This document shows, in pieces, positions 1 through 4,866 of a DNA stretch of 7,970 bases. Every line of letters begins with the position of its first letter. Position 1 is the stretch's first letter. The DNA comes from Dehalococcoidia bacterium (GTDB lineage: Bacteria > Chloroflexota > Dehalococcoidia > SM23-28-2): the NCBI GenBank assembly GCA_022866185.1, contig JALHUG010000256.1, positions 1-7,970 of the forward strand, in the 5' to 3' direction. A program made the translations under genes and the position numbers. A model generated the notes under the pieces. The model was not told the origin of the DNA. It worked only from the letters and a program-made list of their open reading frames with translations, and did no database searches.

Positions 1-2
1 AG

Positions 3-875
3 ACCATCCGCACCGAGATTGTGTCCTCTCTGGTGGCTGGCGAGAAGACCATCTGTTTCGCCGTCACCGAGCCCGACGCCGGCTCCGACCTGTGGAGCCT
101 CAAGTGCAGGGCCCGCAAGGTGGGCGACGAGTGGGTGATCAACGGCACCAAGCAGTGGATCACTAACTCCCCCTATGCCGACTATGCGCTGATCTTCGCA
201 GTGACCAACGACGAGAAGTACGCCAAGCGCAACATGTTCGACAGCGGCATCACCACCTTCGTCGTCGACACCACGCTGCCCGGCGTGGACAACAATCCGA
301 TCTTCCCGATCATGGGCCACGTCTCCAGTGATTGTGGCAACATCATCATGGACGACGTGAAGGTTAAGAACGAATACATCTTGGGCAACCTGAACCAGGG
401 CTTGCTCACCGCCATGGCCGGTATCTCCGAGGGGCGTATGGGCATCGCCAGCGCTATGGTGGGGATCGCGGAATGGGCGTTGGACAAGTCCATAGAGTAC
501 GCTAAGGAGAGGAAGACCTTTGGTCGCGCTCTGGCTGACCATCAGGCCATCCAGTGGATGCTGGCCGACTGCGCCATCGAGATCTTCAACTCCAAGTATG
601 CCACCCTGCGGACGGCCCAAATGATCGACGAGTATCCAAAGACGGGCAAGCTGCCCATCAAGGAGATCTCTATCGCCAAGTGCTACGCCGTGGAGATGTG
701 TCAGGCCGTGTGCGACAGGGCGATTCAGATCCACGGTGGCATGGGCCTGTCCAGCGAGATGGGGCTGGAAGAAGCCTTCCGCATCGCCCGCACCCTGCGC
801 ATCCCTGACGGCACCACCGAGATGCAGAAGCGGACCATTGCTGGGCAACTCCTGCGGGGAGACACCGTCTTCTAG
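3..875 (+). CDS. Acyl-CoA dehydrogenase family protein, 5' end missing
   Basis: This is the C-terminal three quarters of a flavoenzyme that introduces the alpha-beta double bond into an acyl-CoA thioester, passing electrons from FAD to an electron-transfer flavoprotein. The frame is open from the first base; 290 residues are visible against about 380 for the family, so roughly 90-100 N-terminal residues lie upstream. The GTG at 21 is internal, not the start. Visible in order: the flavin and substrate motif FAVTEPDAGSD (ends at 89), NGTKQWITN of the beta domain, ERKTFGRALADHQ of the C-terminal helical domain, QIHGGMG near 726-746, and RIPDGTTEMQ near 798-827. At the place where medium- and short-chain enzymes have the catalytic Glu of the (Y)EGT motif, this protein has Asp (codon 807-809). 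The acyl substrate cannot be told. It is followed by a hairpin and is not obviously linked to the histidine genes. Confidence 0.93.
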   Translation, partial: TIRTEIVSSLVAGEKTICFAVTEPDAGSDLWSLKCRARKVGDEWVINGTKQWITNSPYADYALIFAVTNDEKYAKRNMFDSGITTFVVDTTLPGVDNNPIFPIMGHVSSDCGNIIMDDVKVKNEYILGNLNQGLLTAMAGISEGRMGIASAMVGIAEWALDKSIEYAKERKTFGRALADHQAIQWMLADCAIEIFNSKYATLRTAQMIDEYPKTGKLPIKEISIAKCYAVEMCQAVCDRAIQIHGGMGLSSEMGLEEAFRIARTLRIPDGTTEMQKRTIAGQLLRGDTVF

Positions 876-923
876 ACTGACCGAACCCGTCATCGCAGGA
901 GCCGTCGGGCCTTCGCCTTCTTG

Positions 924-966
924 GCAGGGGGAAGCGGGTCCCTCAGGGGATTTGGCTTCCCCCTGC
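924..966 (+). terminator. 12-bp perfect hairpin after the acyl-CoA dehydrogenase gene
   Basis: GCAGGGGGAAGC (924-935) pairs perfectly with GCTTCCCCCTGC (955-966) around a 19-nt loop that can itself form CCC-TCA-GGG (940-948). It lies 48 nt after the stop codon of the upstream gene. No T-run follows (the next bases are AAGGTAGTATC), so it is not a textbook intrinsic terminator. It could instead be a processing or stability element, or part of a leader in front of hisF. Confidence 0.45.
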
Positions 967-993
967 AAGGTAGTATCATTGATCCTGGGAAGC

Positions 994-1022
994 ATGCCGA
1001 GCATTCCCGCCGGGATCGGCAT
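994..1022 (+). promoter_or_regulatory. Hairpin just upstream of the hisF ribosome-binding site
   Basis: ATGCCGA (994-1000) pairs with TCGGCAT (1016-1022), and inside it TCCC (1005-1008) pairs with GGGA (1012-1015) around GCC, leaving a 4-nt bulge (1001-1004). It ends 6 nt before the AAGGAGG (1029-1035) of hisF. It could influence hisF translation or be a chance palindrome in GC-rich DNA. I see no clear sigma-70 promoter in 876-1040; TAGTAT at 971-976 resembles a -10 box but has no matching -35. Confidence 0.3.
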
Positions 1023-1040
1023 CCTTTGAAGGAGGGAGCT

Positions 1041-1808
1041 TTGCTAACCAAGCGCATCATTCCCTGCCTTGATGTCAAAGACGGCCGCGTGGTGAAGGGG
1101 GTACGCTTTCTGAACCTGCGCGACGCCGGCGACCCGGTGGAGCTGGCCGCCCTGTACCAGGCCGAAGGGGCCGACGAGCTCGTCTTTCTGGACATCACCG
1201 CCTCGCCCGACCGTCGCAAGACGGTGGTCGATATGGTGTCCAAGGTGGCTGAGCAGGTGTCCATCCCCTTCGCTGTTGGCGGGGGCATTCGCACCACCGA
1301 GGACATGCGCCTGGTGCTGGAGTCTGGCGCCGACAAGGTGGGCATCAACACCGGCGCTGTGGAGAACCCAAATCTGATCGCGGAGGGGGCCACCCGCTTC
1401 GGCAGTCAGTGCATTGTGGTAGCCATCGATGGCAAGCCGGTGGAGCCGGGGCGCTGGGAAGTGTTCATCTACGGCGGCCGCGAGGGCGGCCAGTCCACAG
1501 GCCTCGACGCCGTCGAGTGGGCCAAGCGGGCGGCGGAGCTCGGCGCCGGCGAGCTGCTGGTAACCGGCATGGCCGCCGACGGCACCCAGGCAGGCTATGA
1601 CCTCGGCCTCACTCGTGCCATCTCAGAGGCGGTCACGGTGCCCGTCATCGCCTCCGGCGGCGCCGGCAACCCCCAGCACATGTACGATGCCATCGTGGAG
1701 GGCAAGGCCGATGCTGTGCTGGCGGCCGGCATCTTCCACTTCGGCACCTACCGCATTCGTCAGGTCAAGGAGTACCTGGCCGCCCGCGACATCCCCGTGC
1801 GTCCATAG
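1041..1808 (+). CDS. hisF: Imidazole glycerol phosphate synthase, cyclase subunit HisF
   Basis: This (beta/alpha)8-barrel subunit takes ammonia delivered by the HisH glutaminase and converts PRFAR to imidazole glycerol phosphate and AICAR, the fifth step of histidine synthesis, in the cytoplasm. The TTG at 1041 is chosen as start because AAGGAGG (1029-1035) stands 5 nt before it and it gives the family N-terminus MLTKRIIPCLDVKDGRVVKG. The frame is open to 921, but the extra residues do not match the family. The protein is 255 residues, the normal length. Both catalytic aspartates are present at their usual positions, Asp11 (IIPCLDV) and Asp130 (IVVAIDGK). The phosphate-binding segments FAVGGGIRT (about 77-85) and VIASGGAG are also intact. 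hisI follows after 19 nt on the same strand, so the two are probably co-transcribed. The partner hisH is not in the window. Confidence 0.97.
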   Translation: MLTKRIIPCLDVKDGRVVKGVRFLNLRDAGDPVELAALYQAEGADELVFLDITASPDRRKTVVDMVSKVAEQVSIPFAVGGGIRTTEDMRLVLESGADKVGINTGAVENPNLIAEGATRFGSQCIVVAIDGKPVEPGRWEVFIYGGREGGQSTGLDAVEWAKRAAELGAGELLVTGMAADGTQAGYDLGLTRAISEAVTVPVIASGGAGNPQHMYDAIVEGKADAVLAAGIFHFGTYRIRQVKEYLAARDIPVRP

Positions 1809-1827
1809 CGGCGAAGGAGGCAGCGCC

Positions 1828-2148
1828 ATGCTTCAGTTCGACGAGAATGGACTCATCCCCGCCATCGTCCAGGACGCCAGCAGCGGCGAGGTGCTGATTC
1901 TGGCCTACATGAACGCCGAGTCCTTGCGCCGAACTCTGGAGTCGGGCCAGGCCTGGTTCTGGAGTCGCGAGCGCCAGGAGCTGTGGCACAAAGGGGCCAC
2001 CTCCGGCAACTTCCTCAACGTCAAAGCCATCCTCAAGGACTGCGACGAGGATGCCCTGGTGGTGAAGGTGGAGCCGCTGGGCCCCGCCTGCCACACCGGC
2101 GAGCGCTCCTGCTTCTACCGGGAGCTGGAGGAGGAGAGCCCATCGTAG
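1828..2148 (+). CDS. hisI: Phosphoribosyl-AMP cyclohydrolase HisI (monofunctional)
   Basis: This zinc- and magnesium-dependent enzyme opens the adenine ring of phosphoribosyl-AMP to give ProFAR, the third step of histidine synthesis. The protein has 106 residues, the size of the single-domain form, so it has no fused HisE pyrophosphohydrolase domain. Diagnostic features are LAYMNAESL (about 25-33), WFWSRERQELWHKGATSGN (43-61), the metal-binding DCDEDAL (71-77: Asp71, Cys72, Asp73, Asp75) and PACHTGERSCFY (86-97) with Cys88 and Cys95. The ATG at 1828 has GAAGGAGG (1813-1820) 7 nt upstream. The reading frame is open further upstream, but that part overlaps hisF and is a shadow. It lies 19 nt after hisF, as in many histidine operons. 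It is the last plus-strand gene before a convergent intergenic region. Confidence 0.96.
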   Translation: MLQFDENGLIPAIVQDASSGEVLILAYMNAESLRRTLESGQAWFWSRERQELWHKGATSGNFLNVKAILKDCDEDALVVKVEPLGPACHTGERSCFYRELEEESPS

Positions 2149-2187
2149 CGGGAGGGGCCTAAAAGGCATTTCAAAATTGTCTCCACA

Positions 2188-2207
2188 CCGCCCCGTAAAC
2201 GGGGCGG
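2188..2207. terminator. 8-bp GC-rich palindrome after hisI
   Basis: CCGCCCCG (2188-2195) and CGGGGCGG (2200-2207) pair perfectly around a 4-nt loop, 39 nt after the hisI stop and in a convergent intergenic region. This is a likely bidirectional terminator or mRNA 3'-end structure. There is no immediate T-run on either strand, so intrinsic termination is not certain. Confidence 0.45.
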
Positions 2208-2252
2208 CATCCATGCCCCCGCCTTATGGCGATCAAGAAAATAGGAACACCC

Positions 2253-2336
2253 CTGAGGGTTGAAACCCTCAGCTTTGGGGAAGCTGCGGGATTTATCCCG
2301 CAGAGGTGAATCTAAATAGTTGAACGCCTTCAGGCG
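2253..2336. repeat. Three consecutive short palindromes between convergent genes
   Basis: Three hairpins follow each other: CTGAGGGT/ACCCTCAG (2253-2260 with 2265-2272), CTGCGGGA/TCCCGCAG (2284-2291 with 2296-2303) and CGCC/GGCG (2325-2328 with 2333-2336). Each has a 4-nt loop. On the minus strand the first is followed by GGGTGTTCCTATTTTC, which is moderately T-rich and could end the rplU-DUF1385 operon transcript. Together with the 2188-2207 palindrome, four hairpins lie in about 150 nt. The rest of 2149-2365 contains no believable gene. The cluster could be stacked terminators, a REP-like or MITE-like repeat, or the end of a lost mobile element. Confidence 0.6.
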
Positions 2337-2365
2337 GGGGTGGCAAGCCATTCTTGAAACTGCTT

Positions 2366-3256
2366 CTAGCCTTGCTCGCCGGCGCCCGCCGCCTGGTCCG
2401 CGGCCAGCACCTCTCGCAACGCGTAGATGGCCACCTCCACCTGGCCGTCGTCGGGCTCGCGGGTGGTGAGCGACTGAAGCCACAGATTGGGCCTGGACAC
2501 GGCCCGCACAAGCCTGTTGTCCTGAAGGGCGCCCATCAGCCGAATCACCTCATAGCTGACGGCGGCAATGACCGGCACCAGCGCCACCCGCGACAGGAGG
2601 CGCTGCCACAGAGGCGGTGTCCCCACCAGGACGAACAGCACCACCGATATGACCACCACCACCAGAAGGAAGCTGGTGCCACAGCGAGGGTGAGCGGTGC
2701 CGTAGCGTCGCACCGCTTCCACCTCTAGGGGAGCGCCGTCCTCCAGCGCGTTGATCGCCTTGTGCTCAGCGCCGTGGTAGGCGAAGACACGGCGGATGTC
2801 GGGCAGAAGGCCGATGAGGAAGAGATAGGCCAAGAGCACTCCCAGGCGGATCAAGCCCTCGACGAGGGCCGCCAAGCGCTCGTTGCCGATGGCCTCCTCC
2901 AGACGGCTCATCGCCAGCACCGGCACCACGAAGATGATGGCGATGACGAAAGCCAGGGCCAGCACCACCGTTCCCCACAGCAGGGGTCGGCTGATCTCCT
3001 TCTCCTCTTCCCCCAGGGCGACGTTGGTGGAGAAAATGAGGGCCCTGGTGCCCAGGGCCAGCGTCTCCCAGAGGACGATGATGCCCCGCAGGAAGGGGAT
3101 GCGGCCCAGAGGGCCGGTATGCAGGCCGCCGAGGCTCTCCAGCCGCAGGGTGATGTCGCCCTGGGGGCGACGCACAGCCACCGCCATGAGGCGGCGACCG
3201 CGGATCATCACCCCTTCCATGACCGCCTGGCCGCCGTAATGAAAAGAGCTGGCCAA
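2366..3256 (-). CDS. DUF1385 family membrane protein (YqhQ-like)
   Basis: This is a 296-residue integral membrane protein of the DUF1385 family, whose best known member is Bacillus subtilis YqhQ; its biochemical function is not established as far as I know. Family hallmarks are all present: GGQAVMEGVMIRG (8-20), YHGAEHK (160-166), HPRCGTSF (189-196) and PNLWLQSLTTREPDD (256-270). Hydrophobic segments at about 93-115, 134-152, 195-212 and 222-237 suggest four membrane helices. The conserved His and Cys residues of YHGAEHK and HPRCGTSF invite a metal-binding or catalytic role, but that is inference. The start is TTG at 3256, supported by AGGAG about 7 nt upstream; the next Met is inside the first motif. 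It lies 33 nt after rpmE on the same strand, so it is probably the last gene of the ribosomal protein operon. Confidence 0.92.
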   Translation of the reverse strand: MASSFHYGGQAVMEGVMIRGRRLMAVAVRRPQGDITLRLESLGGLHTGPLGRIPFLRGIIVLWETLALGTRALIFSTNVALGEEEKEISRPLLWGTVVLALAFVIAIIFVVPVLAMSRLEEAIGNERLAALVEGLIRLGVLLAYLFLIGLLPDIRRVFAYHGAEHKAINALEDGAPLEVEAVRRYGTAHPRCGTSFLLVVVVISVVLFVLVGTPPLWQRLLSRVALVPVIAAVSYEVIRLMGALQDNRLVRAVSRPNLWLQSLTTREPDDGQVEVAIYALREVLAADQAAGAGEQG

Positions 3257-3289
3257 AGGCAGCTCCTGTGTAGATAAAGAAAGGATGGG

Positions 3290-3646
3290 CTAAGATGCCC
3301 TGGGCTTCGCCTTGGGGGCCCTCTTCCGCCTTAGTTTGGCCGGAGGCTTGGGCTCTTCGTCCCGTTCCGCTCCAGGGTGCGGCTCTCCTTCGCCTTCTGC
3401 CTCAACGACGGCCTCGGCTTCGGCAGCAGCCTCGGGCTCTTTCTTCTCCTGAAGGCCATAGCGCTTGAGGAAGCGCTCCACGCGGCCCGCCGTGTCCACG
3501 ATGCGGTGTTCGCCGGTGAAGAAGGGATGACAGCGGCTGCATACCTCGACGTGTAGACGCGGCTTGGTGGAGCGAGTCTGGAAGGTGTTCCCGCAGGCGC
3601 AGACGACGGTCGCTTCCACGTATTCTGGATGGATTTTAGGTTTCAC
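3290..3646 (-). CDS. rpmE: 50S ribosomal protein bL31, zinc-binding type, with C-terminal extension
   Basis: This protein of the large ribosomal subunit helps bridge to the 30S head. Residues 1-67 are a normal bL31: MKPKIHPEYVEATVVCACGNTF, then EVCSRCHPFFTG and RVERFLKRYG. Four cysteines (16, 18, 36, 39) form the zinc site, so it is the C+ type, usually made when zinc is sufficient. After residue 67 comes a tail of about 50 residues, first acidic and Ala-rich (EAAAEAEAVVEAEGEGE), then strongly basic (KLRRKRAPKAKPRAS). Standard bL31 has about 70 residues, so the tail is unusual. The GTG at 3646 is the start; the GAGG needed for initiation overlaps the rpmA stop codon region, and the gap to rpmA is only 8 nt, suggesting translational coupling. 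Confidence 0.95.
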   Translation of the reverse strand: MKPKIHPEYVEATVVCACGNTFQTRSTKPRLHVEVCSRCHPFFTGEHRIVDTAGRVERFLKRYGLQEKKEPEAAAEAEAVVEAEGEGEPHPGAERDEEPKPPAKLRRKRAPKAKPRAS

Positions 3647-3654
3647 GGGCGTCC

Positions 3655-3921
3655 TCAGTTGCTACTCGGGGCGTAAACGCTCACCTTCTTGCGCCCCTGC
3701 TTGTTGTAGGGCTCGAACTTGACCTGCCCCTCGATGAGGGCGTAGATGGTGAAGTCGCGCCCCAGGCCCACGTTCCTGCCAGGATGGATGCGCGTGCCCC
3801 GCTGGCGGACGATGATCGTCCCCGGCAGCACTACCTGACCGTCGTAGCGCTTGACGCCCAGGCGCTTTGCCTTGCTGTCGCGGCCGTAGCGGGTGCTACC
3901 TCCGCCTTTCTTGTGTGCCAT
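3655..3921 (-). CDS. rpmA: 50S ribosomal protein bL27
   Basis: This large-subunit protein has an N-terminal tail that reaches the peptidyl-transferase centre and contacts the tRNA ends. The 88-residue sequence has the usual length and opens MAHKKGGGSTRYGRDSKAKRLGVK, followed by VLPGTIIVRQRGTRIHPGRNVGLGRDFTIYAL and GRKKVSV near the end. It begins directly with MAHKKGGG, so there is no cleaved N-terminal extension of the Firmicutes kind. The ATG at 3921 follows the rplU stop after 2 nt, and its likely ribosome-binding site GAGGTG lies within the last codons of rplU. Pairing of rplU and rpmA is the normal arrangement in bacteria. Confidence 0.98.
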   Translation of the reverse strand: MAHKKGGGSTRYGRDSKAKRLGVKRYDGQVVLPGTIIVRQRGTRIHPGRNVGLGRDFTIYALIEGQVKFEPYNKQGRKKVSVYAPSSN

Positions 3922-3923
3922 CC

Positions 3924-4712
3924 CTATTCACCTCTTTTTTGGCGGCGTTTGGGCGTGGGCGGTATCTCCTCTGCTGCCTTCTCAGCCTTGGTCGACCTTC
4001 TTCTGCTTGGCTTGGTCGGCTCCTCCGGGACGGCGGCCTCCGCTGTGACCTCTGCCTCCGCCGTGGCCTTGGGCGCTCGCTTGGCGGGAGCCCTTCGCTG
4101 GCGCGGCTTGGCCGTCTCCTCCGCCGGAGGTGCTACCTCTGGCGCTGGCTCAGGCGCAGCCTCCGCGACGGCCTCGGGGGCTGTCTCCGCTTCAGCCGTG
4201 GCCTTGGGCGCTCGCTTGGCGGGGGCCCTTCGCTGGCGGGGCCTGGTCGGCTCCTCTGGGGCTGGCTCAGGCACAACCTCCGCGGCGGTCGCGGGGGCTG
4301 TCTCCGCTTCAGCCGTGGCCTTGGGCGCTCGCTTGGCGGGGGCCCTTCGCTGGCGGGGCTTGGCTGGCGCCTCGGCTACCGCCACAGCCTCCGGCTCGCG
4401 GCCAATGAGTATCTGGCGGATGGCCAGGCGGGTGTAGCCCTGGCGGTGCCCGATCTTCTTGCGATAGCGGGTCTTGGGCTTGTACTTGAAGACCACGATC
4501 TTTTTGTCGCGACCGTGCTCCACCACTTCCGCTATCACTCTGGCTCCCGCCACTGTGGGCTGGCCTACGGTCACCTCTTCGCCATCAGTTACCAGCAGCA
4601 CGTCGAGCAGCTCAACCGTGTCGCCTACGGCTACCGGCAATCGCTCCACGTCCAGGAGCTGGTTTGGCTCCACCCTGTGCTGTTTGCCACCCGTCCGCAC
4701 TACGGCGTAGAT
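3924..4712 (-). CDS. rplU: 50S ribosomal protein bL21 with a long repetitive basic tail
   Basis: bL21 binds 23S rRNA in the large subunit. The first about 105 residues match the family: (I)YAVVRTGGKQHRVEPNQ, then VGDTVELLDVLLV, VVFKYKPKTRYRKKIGHRQGYT and IRQILIG. About 157 further residues form a low-complexity tail of Ala, Pro, Glu, Lys and Arg with three copies of a PRQRRAPAKRAPKATAEAE unit and a final KRRQKRGE. The start is the notable point. Families begin MYAVV(R/K)TGGKQ, but here the initiator position (4712-4710) reads ATC, with AGGAGG (4727-4722) ideally placed 9 nt upstream. A conventional call would use the GTG at 4700, which drops four conserved residues and lies 21 nt from AGGAGG. 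I place the start at 4712 (262 residues), whether by true AUC initiation or by an ATG misread as ATC. bL27 follows after 2 nt. Confidence 0.93.
   Translation of the reverse strand: MYAVVRTGGKQHRVEPNQLLDVERLPVAVGDTVELLDVLLVTDGEEVTVGQPTVAGARVIAEVVEHGRDKKIVVFKYKPKTRYRKKIGHRQGYTRLAIRQILIGREPEAVAVAEAPAKPRQRRAPAKRAPKATAEAETAPATAAEVVPEPAPEEPTRPRQRRAPAKRAPKATAEAETAPEAVAEAAPEPAPEVAPPAEETAKPRQRRAPAKRAPKATAEAEVTAEAAVPEEPTKPSRRRSTKAEKAAEEIPPTPKRRQKRGE
4060..4359 (-). repeat. Three-copy in-frame repeat in the bL21 tail
   Basis: Within the 3' part of rplU, three copies of a roughly 50-bp core start near 4060, 4195 and 4312 on the plus strand, offset by 135 and 117 bp (45 and 39 codons). The second and third copies share an exact 67-bp match (4176-4242 and 4293-4359). 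Each copy encodes PRQRRAPAKRAPKATAEAE separated by Pro/Glu/Ala linkers. Exact identity at synonymous positions points to recent duplication or ongoing gene conversion. Slippage or recombination here could change the tail length without disturbing the ribosomal domain. Confidence 0.88.
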
Positions 4713-4721
4713 TTCCTTATA

Positions 4722-4727
4722 CCTCCT
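4722..4727 (-). promoter_or_regulatory. Ribosome-binding site of rplU
   Basis: AGGAGG on the minus strand is a full match to the anti-Shine-Dalgarno core. It is 9 nt from the ATC at 4712 but 21 nt from the first standard start codon (GTG 4700). A second weaker AAGGA (4718-4714) is 13 nt from that GTG. The spacing supports initiation at 4712. Confidence 0.75.
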
Positions 4728-4745
4728 GGAACAAACGCTCTGGCG

Positions 4746-4775
4746 ATTCTAGCAAACCTGGCGTTGTTGGGTCAA
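4746..4775 (-). promoter_or_regulatory. Sigma-70-type promoter for the rplU operon
   Basis: On the minus strand TTGACC (4775-4770) and TAGAAT (4751-4746) are separated by 18 nt, each matching the consensus at five of six positions. Transcription would begin near 4741-4738, giving a leader of only about 28 nt before the ATC at 4712, just enough to carry the AGGAGG. The rest of the 154-nt gap between ftsH and rplU shows no convincing terminator, so read-through from ftsH is possible. Confidence 0.75.
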
Positions 4776-4866
4776 CCGCGCCAGAGGACGACAACCGCAA
4801 GGCCGCCGTGCCGAAACGAGAGAGTTCAGTCCGTTAGGGGGCAGCCTGCCTAGACTGCGGCCACCC

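Noticed and set aside
921..1040. N-terminal extension of HisF by 40 codons
   Set aside because: The extra sequence spans two hairpins and does not match HisF, whereas the TTG at 1041 gives the standard N-terminus and has a strong ribosome-binding site.
2188..2336. CRISPR array
   Set aside because: The palindromes differ in sequence and spacing; there is no repeated unit with unique spacers.
2115..2483. Minus-strand 122-residue frame across the hairpin region
   Set aside because: It overlaps the 3' ends of hisI and the DUF1385 gene and is made of palindromic DNA; no domain or ribosome-binding site supports it.
2354..3277. Plus-strand frames of 124, 171 and 118 residues opposite the DUF1385 gene
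   Set aside because: They are shadows of a well-supported minus-strand gene, with His/Gln/Asp-rich composition typical of antisense reading.
3784..4853. Long plus-strand open frames (217 and 328 residues) opposite rplU and rpmA
   Set aside because: They are antisense to clear ribosomal protein genes, have Ser/Ala/Leu/Arg-biased composition from the repetitive GC-rich tail, and match no family I recognise.
4780..4866. Intrinsic terminator after ftsH
   Set aside because: Only short imperfect pairings such as GGCA/TGCC are seen and no T-run follows on the minus strand.
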